From Bryobacteraceae bacterium (GTDB lineage Bacteria > Acidobacteriota > Terriglobia > Bryobacterales > Bryobacteraceae): a stretch of DNA of 64,000 bases. Location: positions 4,100,001 to 4,164,000 of the forward strand of contig BPGD01000001.1 in the NCBI GenBank assembly GCA_026002855.1. Direction: 5' to 3'. Numbering within the stretch: the first letter of the stretch is position 1; each line of letters starts with the position of its first letter. Positions 22,569-30,205 of this stretch are shown here, in pieces. The position numbers and the translations under genes are program-made. The notes under the pieces were generated by a model. That model was not told the origin of the DNA. It ran no database searches and saw only the letters and a list, made by a program, of their open reading frames with translations.

Positions 22569-23732
22569 ATGCCTCGCCCGAAGCCAATCCTCGCCGGCGG
22601 CATCATGTCCGGCACGTCGCTCGATGGCATCGACGCCGTTGTGGTCCAGCTCGATGGCGCCCGCGTGCAGACACTCTCCTTTCATGGCGCGGCCTGGCCG
22701 CCCGAGGTCCGCCAGGCGCTGCTGGCGGTCTCCAACGCGGACGCGCACACCCGCGACATCGCCCGCCTGCATTTCCTGCTCCCGGAACTCTACGCCGAAG
22801 CGTTCCTGGAAGCCTGCCGCAAGGCGGGTGTCCAGCCGGCGCAGCTTGCCGTCGTCGGCTGCCACGGCCAGACGATCTACCACGAGGGCCAGCCGGCGCC
22901 CTTCCTGGGAAGGCGCATCGCCTCGACGCTCCAGATCGGCGATGGCAGCGTGCTGGCGGCGCGCATCGGCGCGCGGGTCGTCTGCGACTTCCGCCCGGCC
23001 GACATCGCCGTCGGCGGCCAGGGCGCGCCGCTGGTGCCCTACGCCGACTATCTCCTCTTCCGCGATGAGAGGGAATCTCGCGTCGCCCTCAACATTGGCG
23101 GCATCGCCAACATCACATGGCTGCCCGCCGGCTGCCGCCCCGAGGACGTCATCGCCTTTGACACGGGCCCGGGCAACATGGTCATCGATCAGCTCATGGC
23201 GCACTTCACCGGAGGCCGTGAGACCTTCGACCGCGACGGCGACTTCGCCGCCCGCGGCCAGGTTCACCCCGCCATCGTCGAGCAGCTTCTCGAGGACGAA
23301 TACTTCCGCCGCCGCCCGCCCAAGTCCTGCGGACGCGAACAGTACGGGGCCGAATTCGTGCGCCGCTTCCTCTCTTTCGGACTCCCGCCGGAGGATGCCG
23401 TCGCCACCGCCACCTACTTCACGGCCGCCGCCATCGCCGAAGGAATCGCCCGCTTCGCCGGCGGCGAGGACCATCCGCCCGCCCGCGTCATCGCCGCCGG
23501 CGGCGGCGTGCACAACCGCACGCTGATGCGCTTCCTCCGCGCCGAACTCCCCGAAAGCGAAGTGCTCCGGAGCGAGATCTTCGGCATCGATCCCGACGCC
23601 CGCGAGGCCATTGCCTTCGCCGTCCTCGCTCGCGAGACGCTGGAAGGCCGCCCCGCGCATCTCCCCTCGGCCACCGGCGCCCGGCGCCCGGCCGTGCTCG
23701 GCAAGCTCTGCTTCCCGCCCGCGGATCGCTAA
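22569..23732 (+). CDS. anmK: Anhydro-N-acetylmuramic acid kinase
   Basis: AnmK phosphorylates and opens 1,6-anhydroMurNAc to give MurNAc-6-P, which MurQ then cleaves to GlcNAc-6-P. The 387-residue protein begins GGIMSGTSLDGIDAV, the signature AnmK phosphate loop. It continues with VGCHGQTIYH (catalytic region), NIGGIANIT, FDTGPGN and AGGGVHNRTLM, all in their usual order. A murQ gene is present 23 kb away, and the MltD-like transglycosylase in the window produces the substrate, so the recycling route is represented by three separate loci. It starts about 107 bases from the divergent YIP1 gene. Confidence 0.94.
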   Translation: MPRPKPILAGGIMSGTSLDGIDAVVVQLDGARVQTLSFHGAAWPPEVRQALLAVSNADAHTRDIARLHFLLPELYAEAFLEACRKAGVQPAQLAVVGCHGQTIYHEGQPAPFLGRRIASTLQIGDGSVLAARIGARVVCDFRPADIAVGGQGAPLVPYADYLLFRDERESRVALNIGGIANITWLPAGCRPEDVIAFDTGPGNMVIDQLMAHFTGGRETFDRDGDFAARGQVHPAIVEQLLEDEYFRRRPPKSCGREQYGAEFVRRFLSFGLPPEDAVATATYFTAAAIAEGIARFAGGEDHPPARVIAAGGGVHNRTLMRFLRAELPESEVLRSEIFGIDPDAREAIAFAVLARETLEGRPAHLPSATGARRPAVLGKLCFPPADR

Positions 23733-23758
23733 AATCAGATTTCAGCCATTTTGTTTTT

Positions 23759-26197
23759 ATGCCCACCCGCCGGCAGTTCCTCGCCTCGGCCGCCGCGCTG
23801 GGCCTGGCGCCCCCGCCGCAGGACAGCGCCGGACCGGCCTTCCGGCTCTGGTATGATGAGCCGGCCGCCCACTGGAACGAGGCGCTCCCCATCGGCAACG
23901 GCCGCCTCGGCGCCATGGTCTTCGGCGGCGTGCCGGAGGAGCGGTTCCAGATCAACGACGACACGCTCGTCTCCGGCGCGCCGGGCGTCGATGAGCTGCC
24001 GCTCGATGTCACCCGCCGCTTCGATGAGGTCGTCGGCCTGCTGCGCCGGCGGAAGTTCGCCGAGGCCTCCGACGTCATCACCCGGAACTGGACCGGCCGC
24101 TGCTGGCAGTGCTATCAGCCGGCCGGCGACGCGTTCTTCGCGCTCGCCGCAAACGGGGCGCCCGCGGATTACGTCCGCGAGCTGCGTCTGGATACGGCCG
24201 TCGCCCGCACCGTGCACCGCCACGGAGAAACCATTTTTACGCGGGAATGTTTTGCCAGCTTCCCCCACCGCGTCCTCGTTGTCCGCTTTCTCGGGTCGTC
24301 CTACGCGTCGCTGTCGCTCCGGGCGCGGCTCTCCAGCCCCCATCCCGCCGCCCGCGTCGAGCCGCTCGGCCGCACCGGCCTGCGCCTCCGCGGCCGTCTG
24401 CCGGGCTTCGTGCTCCGCCGCACGCTGGAATGGGTGGAAAAGCGCGGGGAACAGTGGAAATACCCGGAGCTGTGGAACGCGGACGGCACGCGCAGGCCCG
24501 GCGCACGTCAGGTCCTCTATGAGGGCGAGGCCGGCTCCCGCGGGACGGAATTCGAACTCCGCCTCGCGCTGCTGTTCCACAACGGAAGGGCAGCCATCGA
24601 ACGCGACACCCTCGTCGTCGACGGCGCCTCCGAGGCCGTCTTCGTCATTGGCTCGTGGTCGGGCGTGCGCAACAACGACCTCGACGCCGAAATGCGCGCC
24701 GCTCTCGCCTGCTCCTGGGACACGCTGCTGCGGCGCCACGTCGAAGACTACCAGCGCCTGTTTCGCCGCTGCACCATCGACTTCGGCGCCGGCCCTCAGT
24801 CTTCCCTCCCCACCGACGAGCGGATTGAAAAATTCGCCTCCGGCGAAGACCCGGCGCTGCCGGCCCTCTATTTTCACTACGCGCGATACCTGATGATCTC
24901 CGGCTCCCGCCCGGGCACGGAGCCGCTCAACCTTCAGGGAATCTGGAACGCCGAGGTCATCCCGCCCTGGTCGTGCGGCTACACGCTGAACATCAACACC
25001 GAAATGAACTACTGGCTGGCAGGGCCCGCCAATCTGCTCGAGTGTGCCGAACCGCTGCTGCGCCTGGTGCGCGAGCTGAGCGAGTCCGGCGCGCGCGTCG
25101 CCCGCTCCATGTACCGCCGCCCCGGCTGGGTGGCCCATCACAACACGACGCTCTGGCGCGGGGCCTTCCCGGTGGACAACGACGCCATGCCCTCCTTTTG
25201 GCCCATGGCCGCTCCGTGGCTCTGCCGCCACCTGTGGGAGCAGTACGAGTTCACCCAGGACCGCGGACTGCTGGAAAAGATCTATCCGGTCCTGAAGGGA
25301 GCGGCGGAATTTCTGCTCGCCTGGCTCGTCGAAAATCAGGATGGATTTCTCGTCACTCCAGCCGGAAATTCTCCGGAAAATCTTTTTGTCTACGTGGATC
25401 AGAATGGGGAAAAACGCGCCGCCGGCATCTGCATGGGCCCCACCCTGGACCTCGCCCTCGCCCGCGACCTGTTTGCCAACTGCATCGACGCGGCCGCGGT
25501 TCTCGGCATCGACCAGGACCTCAGCCGCCGCCTCGCCGAAGCCCGCTCGCGCCTGCTGCCCTACCGCATCGGCGCGCGCGGCCAGGTGCAGGAATGGCCG
25601 GAGGACTTTGAGGAGCGCGACCCGCACCACCGCCACGTCTCGCATCTCTACCCGCTGCATCCCGGCGTGGAGTGGACGCCCGAGTCGGCGCCGGCGATGT
25701 GCGCGGCCGCGCGCCGCACCCTCGAGCTGCGCGGCGACGGCGGCACGGGCTGGTCGCGCGCCTGGAAGGTCTGCCTCTGGGCGCGCCTTCAGGACGGCGA
25801 ACGCGCCTGGCGGCTGCTCGTGCGCCTGTTCGAGCCGGCCCGCACCGCGCCGGGCCAATACCGCCGCGGCGGCCTCATGCCCAATCTGCTCTGCTCCCAT
25901 CCGCCTTTCCAGATCGACGGCAATTTCGGCGGCGCCGCCGGCATCGTCGAAATGCTTCTGCAAAGCCACTCGGGCGCCATCCACCTCCTCCCTGCCCTGC
26001 CCCCGGCGCTGCCCTCCGGCGAGGTTCGCGGCCTGCTGGCGCGCGGCGGATTCGAAGTCGATATCCGCTGGCGCCAGGGGCAACTCGACCAGGCCGTCAT
26101 CCGCTCCGCCGCCCCTCGCCCGTGCCGCGTCCGCTACCGGGGGCGAACGCTCCAGGTGCCCGTTCCGGCCGTGTTGTCCGCCAGCGACTTCGCCTGA
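23759..26197 (+). CDS. Tat-exported GH95-family glycoside hydrolase (alpha-L-fucosidase type)
   Basis: An 812-residue GH95 enzyme. The twin-arginine leader is MPTRRQFLASAAALGLA. The N-terminal beta-sandwich starts with WNEALPIGNGRLGAMVFGG, the family signature, and an (alpha/alpha)6 catalytic barrel follows. Residues matching the known AfcA catalytic set, by family knowledge, are Asn411 and Asn413 in LNINTEMNYWLA, Glu612 in VQEWPEDF and Asp720 in FQIDGNFGG. GH95 enzymes are inverting 1,2-alpha-L-fucosidases or alpha-L-galactosidases acting on plant and host glycans. A sugar transporter of FucP type lies 30 kb away. The ATG follows the anmK stop by 26 bases. Confidence 0.93.
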   Translation: MPTRRQFLASAAALGLAPPPQDSAGPAFRLWYDEPAAHWNEALPIGNGRLGAMVFGGVPEERFQINDDTLVSGAPGVDELPLDVTRRFDEVVGLLRRRKFAEASDVITRNWTGRCWQCYQPAGDAFFALAANGAPADYVRELRLDTAVARTVHRHGETIFTRECFASFPHRVLVVRFLGSSYASLSLRARLSSPHPAARVEPLGRTGLRLRGRLPGFVLRRTLEWVEKRGEQWKYPELWNADGTRRPGARQVLYEGEAGSRGTEFELRLALLFHNGRAAIERDTLVVDGASEAVFVIGSWSGVRNNDLDAEMRAALACSWDTLLRRHVEDYQRLFRRCTIDFGAGPQSSLPTDERIEKFASGEDPALPALYFHYARYLMISGSRPGTEPLNLQGIWNAEVIPPWSCGYTLNINTEMNYWLAGPANLLECAEPLLRLVRELSESGARVARSMYRRPGWVAHHNTTLWRGAFPVDNDAMPSFWPMAAPWLCRHLWEQYEFTQDRGLLEKIYPVLKGAAEFLLAWLVENQDGFLVTPAGNSPENLFVYVDQNGEKRAAGICMGPTLDLALARDLFANCIDAAAVLGIDQDLSRRLAEARSRLLPYRIGARGQVQEWPEDFEERDPHHRHVSHLYPLHPGVEWTPESAPAMCAAARRTLELRGDGGTGWSRAWKVCLWARLQDGERAWRLLVRLFEPARTAPGQYRRGGLMPNLLCSHPPFQIDGNFGGAAGIVEMLLQSHSGAIHLLPALPPALPSGEVRGLLARGGFEVDIRWRQGQLDQAVIRSAAPRPCRVRYRGRTLQVPVPAVLSASDFA

Positions 26198-26269
26198 TCG
26201 CGGCCCACGGCTTGCCTTCCGCTCCGGCAACAACCCACAATGGCAGGCAGGAGAGTCCGGGGAGGCCTG

Positions 26270-26863
26270 ATGCTCAAAACGCTCGCCGAATACGAAGAAC
26301 TCGCACGCGCCGCCCACGGCCATCTCTGCGCCGGACAGGTCCTCGGCATCCGCATGGCCATGCACGGCCTCACGCTCCTGGGGCTCGACGATCCTCTGGG
26401 CGCCCACCGCAAACGCCTCGTCACGTTTGTCGAAATCGACCGCTGCGCCACCGATGCCATCATGGTCGTCACCGGATGCCGGCTGGGAAAACGCGCGCTG
26501 AAATTCTTCGATTTTGGCAAAATGGCCGCCACATTTTGCGACCTCGAGACGGGAAAAGCAGTTCGCCTCGCGGCGCTCGAATCCAGCCGGGACCGCGCCC
26601 GCGAGCTGTTCCCGCATCTGGAAAAGCCCGGCCAGCAGCAGCTCGAGGCCTACCGCGTCCTGCCCCCCGAAGAGCTCTTCCGGACGGAATGGGTGGAGGT
26701 CCGCATTCTGCCGCAGGACCTGCCCGGCTTTCAGGGGCCGCGCGTCTTCTGCCAGGCCTGCGGCGAACGCGTCAGCTTCGGCCGCGAAGTCATTCAGGAC
26801 GGCCGCACACTCTGCCGCGCCTGCGCCGGCCAGCGCTATTATGATCCGCTGCCACATCACTGA
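26270..26863 (+). CDS. FmdE-like protein with C-terminal zinc ribbon
   Basis: A 197-residue protein of the formylmethanofuran dehydrogenase subunit E (FmdE) family. The signature HGHLCAGQVLGIRMA (about residues 16-30) is followed by EIDRCATDAIMVVTGC. The C-terminus has a four-cysteine ribbon, CQACG ... CRAC. In methanogens FmdE accompanies the molybdenum/tungsten formylmethanofuran dehydrogenase; bacterial stand-alone homologues are of unknown role, and no fmdABC or methanogenesis gene is present. The ATG has GGGGAGG four bases upstream. The last 23 bases overlap the ThiE/TenI-like gene, implying translational coupling. Confidence 0.83.
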   Translation: MLKTLAEYEELARAAHGHLCAGQVLGIRMAMHGLTLLGLDDPLGAHRKRLVTFVEIDRCATDAIMVVTGCRLGKRALKFFDFGKMAATFCDLETGKAVRLAALESSRDRARELFPHLEKPGQQQLEAYRVLPPEELFRTEWVEVRILPQDLPGFQGPRVFCQACGERVSFGREVIQDGRTLCRACAGQRYYDPLPHH

Positions 26864-27425
26864 CCGCCGCGCGGCCGGAGGGCTGCAAGCTCTGCTCGCT
26901 CTCATCGAACGCAACGCCCGCCTTGGCGTCGAATGGTTCCAGGTCCGCGAGAAGGACCTCGAGGGCCGCGCCCTCGCCGCCCTCGTGGCCCAGGTCCTCC
27001 GCCGAGCTCCCGCCGCGAAGGTCATCGTGAACTCCCGGCTCGATGTCGCCCTCGCCTGCGGCGCCGCCGGACTCCATCTTCCGGCCGACTCGCCGCCGCC
27101 GCGCGACCTTCGCCCCATCTGCCCGCCGGATTTTCTCATCGGCGTCTCCTGCCACACCGCGGAAGAGCTGGTCCGCGCCGAACGGGAAGGCGCCGACTAC
27201 GCCCTCTTCTCCCCGGTCTTCCGGCCGCTTTCCAAGAACGACCCGCGTCCCGTACACGGCCTCGACGGCCTGCGCCGCGCCTGTTCGCTGATCCGGATTC
27301 CGGTGCTGGCTCTTGGCGGCGTCACCGCGGAAAACGCCCCGCTTTGCATCGAGGCCGGCGCCGCCGGCATCGCCGGCATCACGCTGTTTCAGTCGCCTGA
27401 AACCACGTTTGAAACATGCGTATGA
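26841..27425 (+). CDS. Thiamine-phosphate synthase-like protein (ThiE/TenI family)
   Basis: A 194-residue TIM-barrel protein. Family marks are ITDRR at the N-terminus, QVREKDLEG, VIVNSRLDVALACGAAGLHLP, IGVSCHTAEELVRA, DYALFSPVFRPLSK and LALGGVTAENAPLCIEAGAAGIAGI. ThiE joins HMP-PP and THZ-P to thiamine phosphate; TenI homologues isomerise the thiazole. The segment QVREK and the C-terminal AGIAGI fit ThiE-type phosphate and pyrophosphate sites. No other thi gene is adjacent, so the exact activity is uncertain. The start lies inside the FmdE gene, and an operator-like sequence covers its stop. Confidence 0.85.
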   Translation: MIRCHITDRRAAGGLQALLALIERNARLGVEWFQVREKDLEGRALAALVAQVLRRAPAAKVIVNSRLDVALACGAAGLHLPADSPPPRDLRPICPPDFLIGVSCHTAEELVRAEREGADYALFSPVFRPLSKNDPRPVHGLDGLRRACSLIRIPVLALGGVTAENAPLCIEAGAAGIAGITLFQSPETTFETCV

Positions 27426-27440
27426 AACATACGTTCGTTT
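27419..27440 (+). promoter_or_regulatory. Operator-like palindromes upstream of the methyltransferase
   Basis: CGTATG-AAA-CATACG (27419-27433) is a perfect 6-bp inverted repeat. The overlapping 16-mer at 27425-27440 (AAACATAC-GTTCGTTT) is an imperfect palindrome matching at 12 of 16 positions and resembling TetR-type operators. Direct copies of TGAAACAT also occur at about 27410 and 27423. The site covers the end of the ThiE-like gene and lies 27-48 bases before the methyltransferase ATG. No regulator gene is adjacent. Confidence 0.4.
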
Positions 27441-27466
27441 GAGATCTCGCCGCGAGGATTTTTGCC

Positions 27467-28183
27467 ATGCACGTTCAACGCTTCTCCGGCCGCGCCGCCG
27501 ATTATCTGAAGGGCCGCCCTCCCTACCCGGAGGCGGTCGTCGACGAGCTCGAGCGCCACGGCCTCGCGCCTGGCTCGCGGGTCGTCGACATTGGCGCGGG
27601 CACAGGCGCGGCCACGCTGCTGTTTTTGCGGCGCGGTTACCGTGTCATCGCCATCGAACCCAATGAGGAGATGCGCGCCGCGGCCCTCGGCTTCGGCATC
27701 GACGTCCGCCCCGGCGCCGGCGAAGACACCGGCCTGCCCGACGCCTGCGCCGACCTGGTCCTATGCGCCCAGGCCTTCCACTGGATGAACCAGCCGCGCG
27801 CCTGGGCCGAATTTCAGCGCATCGCGCGGCCCGGCGCGCTGATCGCGCTTTTGTGGAACAACCGCGTTCAGGCCGGCACGGCGTTTCTTGAGGAGCTCGA
27901 AGCGCTGCTGCACCGCCATGCCATCGAAGACATCGCCTGGGCCGAGCGCATCGAGAAGCGCCGCTGGCCCGGCATGCAGGAGGCGCACTTCCCCAATTCG
28001 CAGCGCCTCGATTTCGAAGGGCTGCTGGCGCGCATCGCCTCGATGTCCTGGATGCCCCGGTCCGGCACGCCGGAGCATGCACGGATGGCGGACGACCTGC
28101 GCCGCCTGTTCGAGCGTCATCAACGGGGCGGCCAGGTGGAGATGCCCTACGATTGCGTGCTCTACTGGACGCGCCGGCCGTAA
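27467..28183 (+). CDS. Class I SAM-dependent methyltransferase
   Basis: A 238-residue class I methyltransferase of the UbiE/type 11 kind. It opens RFSGRAADYLKGRPPYPEAV, then motif I VVDIGAGTGAATLLF (about residues 39-53), an acidic IEPNEEM after strand 2, and LVLCAQAFHWMNQPRAWAEFQRIARPG, the typical motif region around strand 4. Proteins with this N-terminus are widespread and mostly uncharacterised. It lies behind the operator-like sequence and converges on the NYN nuclease gene with only seven bases between stops. Substrate unknown. Confidence 0.88.
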   Translation: MHVQRFSGRAADYLKGRPPYPEAVVDELERHGLAPGSRVVDIGAGTGAATLLFLRRGYRVIAIEPNEEMRAAALGFGIDVRPGAGEDTGLPDACADLVLCAQAFHWMNQPRAWAEFQRIARPGALIALLWNNRVQAGTAFLEELEALLHRHAIEDIAWAERIEKRRWPGMQEAHFPNSQRLDFEGLLARIASMSWMPRSGTPEHARMADDLRRLFERHQRGGQVEMPYDCVLYWTRRP

Positions 28184-28190
28184 GCCGCGC

Positions 28191-28931
28191 TCAGGCGCGC
28201 GGCCGGTCCGGCCGCCAGGCGGGTGCGCACATGGTCTCGAGATATCGCTCCGGAAGGCGCCAGTAGGGCGGGCACGGCGCGTCCGGCAGCTCATACGGGA
28301 GCAGGCTGTTGGCCAGCACCTTCTCGGTCAGCGCCAGCACGTCCACCTGCCGCGGCTCCCGTTGCCGGAACTCGAAGCGCTGTTTCAGCCCGCGCATGTA
28401 TTCCAGATATGGCGTCTTCCAGCTCTCGGCGTCCTGCAACGGCGGCACGAGCACGCGCACGCGCTTCTGTCTCGGGAGCCGGAACGCCACGGCCGCCACG
28501 GCAGGAATCTGATCCGTGTCTCCGCTCAACAGATAGACGGTGTCGAAATGGCCGGCGACGCCGTCGAGCAGCATCTCGACGGCGATGTTGACGTCCGTTT
28601 CTTTCTCCTCGCGCAAGGCGCCGGGCTTCGGCCGGTAATAGCCGAAGATCGGTTGCAGGCCACGGATGTGGCGCGCGGCCCGAAGCCACAGTTCGTAACG
28701 CTGATGCTCTTCCGCCCGCGCCTCGAGGCTTTCCGGCACCGGCGCGGTGAAATAGCGGATGCGGTCGAGTTCCGTGTCCGGTTCAAGAAAATGCCGTTCG
28801 ATCAGCGCGCGGAAGTCGCACCATACGAGTCCGCTCAATGAGAAGCCCCGCTGCGGCTGGCCCGGCTTGAAATGATTGCGGACGCCGTAGTAGAAGTTGA
28901 AGCCGTCCACGTAGAGCACGGCCTTGCGCAT
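28191..28931 (-). CDS. NYN-domain (PIN-like) nuclease
   Basis: A 246-residue protein of the NYN/LabA-like PIN-fold family. The acidic metal site is formed by Asp9 in YVDGFNFYYG, an Asp in KETDVNIAVEM (about residue 113) and Asp residues in LLSGDTDQIPAV (about 137-139). NYN proteins are predicted metal-dependent RNases. It is complete, with no attached RNA-binding domain, and a Pro/Arg-rich C-terminus. It lies eight bases upstream of a Gfo/Idh/MocA pair on the same strand but has no evident functional link with them. Confidence 0.85.
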   Translation of the reverse strand: MRKAVLYVDGFNFYYGVRNHFKPGQPQRGFSLSGLVWCDFRALIERHFLEPDTELDRIRYFTAPVPESLEARAEEHQRYELWLRAARHIRGLQPIFGYYRPKPGALREEKETDVNIAVEMLLDGVAGHFDTVYLLSGDTDQIPAVAAVAFRLPRQKRVRVLVPPLQDAESWKTPYLEYMRGLKQRFEFRQREPRQVDVLALTEKVLANSLLPYELPDAPCPPYWRLPERYLETMCAPAWRPDRPRA

Positions 28932-28938
28932 GGGCCGC

Positions 28939-30195
28939 TCACCCCGCCGTCATCGTTTCCGGGTTCCAGGTGCAGATGCGGCCTTCGTAATAGCTGGTGT
29001 TGCACAGCAGCGCCGGCCCGGCGGCGCGGAAGCCGAAGACCGCGTCTTCAAAGTGCGGCTTGTGCGTGCGCAGCGCCTGGATGAAATTCGCCATGTGCCG
29101 GCGGTGCGCGTCGGCGCCGGAAACGAAGCGTGTTTCACCGCTGCCCGGCAGCGTCCTGGCAGTCACGGGAACGGGCGGATATTTCCGGCGATACTCGCGC
29201 AGGAACTGTTCCTGCACCGCTTTGGGGAACGTGTCGATGATGTAGCCGGGCTCGCGTTCTTTCGGATGGCGCGCCAGCGTCACCGTGCGGACGTCGGTGG
29301 CGAGCGTCCCTTCGTTGCCGATGAAGCGGAAGCCGAAATCCTCCTGCGGCTTCGAGCTCTTGAAATTCACGCGCAGGATAAAGGTGAATTCCGGGTGCGC
29401 GTCCGTCTTCGGATATTCAATCACCGCATACTGCGCGTCCGGCGTCTCGCGGCCGTCGCGCCAGTAGCGGATGCCGCCGGTGGAGAAGATCCGCGTCGGC
29501 CCGAGAGCGCCGAGCGCGGTGTGCAGGCCGGTGAGCAGGTGCACGTAGAGATCGCCGGCCACGGCGGTGCCGTAGTCGAGATAATTGCGCCAGCGGAACA
29601 GGCGGACGGGCTCGAAGGGGCGTTTGGGCGCGTGGCCGAGGAAGCGGTCCCAGTCGATGTTGGCGGGCGAGGCGTCTGGCGGAATGGAATATTGCCAGGC
29701 GCCGAGCGCGGTGTTGCGGTCCAGCCACGCCTCCACCATGTTCAACTCGCCGATGGCGCCCTGGCGGATGAGCTGGCGGATCTTCTGAAAACTGAGGGCG
29801 CTCGCATACTGGCTGCCCACCTGGAAGATGCGGCCGCTACGGCGGTGGGCGTCGATGACCTGTTTGCCCTCTTCGATTTTCTGCACCATCGGCTTTTCGC
29901 AGTAAACGTCCTTGCCCGCCTCGAGCGCGTCGATGGAGATGCGCGCGTGCCAGTGGTCGGGCGTGGCGATGATCACCGCGTCGACGTCCTTCCGGGCCAG
30001 CACTTCGCGGTAGTCGCGCGTGGTGAAGATGCCGGGATACGTCTCCTGCATTTTTCTGAGCCGGCCGTCGTAGACGTCGGCGGCCGCGACGATGCGGACG
30101 CCTTCGTTGAGCAGCGCGTCGCGCACGTCGCCCTGCCCCATGCCGCCGGAGCCGATGAGCGCGATCTGGATCTGGTCGTTCGCCGCGTACTTCAT
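28939..30195 (-). CDS. Gfo/Idh/MocA-family oxidoreductase (cytoplasmic member of a tandem pair)
   Basis: A 418-residue NAD(P)-dependent sugar/inositol oxidoreductase. The Rossmann motif is IALIGSGGMGQGD (residues 10-22) and the hallmark EKPM occurs in GKDVYCEKPMVQKIEEGK. The ATPDHWHARISIDAL segment is the family's usual catalytic-domain entry. It lacks a Tat leader, starting MKYAANDQIQ, unlike its upstream neighbour. The two share long stretches (for example PNDRIQF/ANDQIQI, DPETM/NPETM ends and the LGAWQYSIPPDASP segment), so they arose by tandem duplication. The gap between them is ten bases, so they are surely one operon. Substrate unknown. Confidence 0.9.
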   Translation of the reverse strand: MKYAANDQIQIALIGSGGMGQGDVRDALLNEGVRIVAAADVYDGRLRKMQETYPGIFTTRDYREVLARKDVDAVIIATPDHWHARISIDALEAGKDVYCEKPMVQKIEEGKQVIDAHRRSGRIFQVGSQYASALSFQKIRQLIRQGAIGELNMVEAWLDRNTALGAWQYSIPPDASPANIDWDRFLGHAPKRPFEPVRLFRWRNYLDYGTAVAGDLYVHLLTGLHTALGALGPTRIFSTGGIRYWRDGRETPDAQYAVIEYPKTDAHPEFTFILRVNFKSSKPQEDFGFRFIGNEGTLATDVRTVTLARHPKEREPGYIIDTFPKAVQEQFLREYRRKYPPVPVTARTLPGSGETRFVSGADAHRRHMANFIQALRTHKPHFEDAVFGFRAAGPALLCNTSYYEGRICTWNPETMTAG

Positions 30196-30205
30196 CGCCG
30201 CCTCC

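Noticed and set aside
23735-27157. An 1140-codon minus-strand ORF antisense to the GH95 and FmdE-like genes
   Set aside because: Composition and lack of motifs mark it as a GC-driven shadow of three real plus-strand genes.
27410-27433. TGAAACAT direct repeats as a possible insertion footprint
   Set aside because: There is no transposase, no flanking inverted repeat and no larger duplicated block; a regulatory explanation is more economical.
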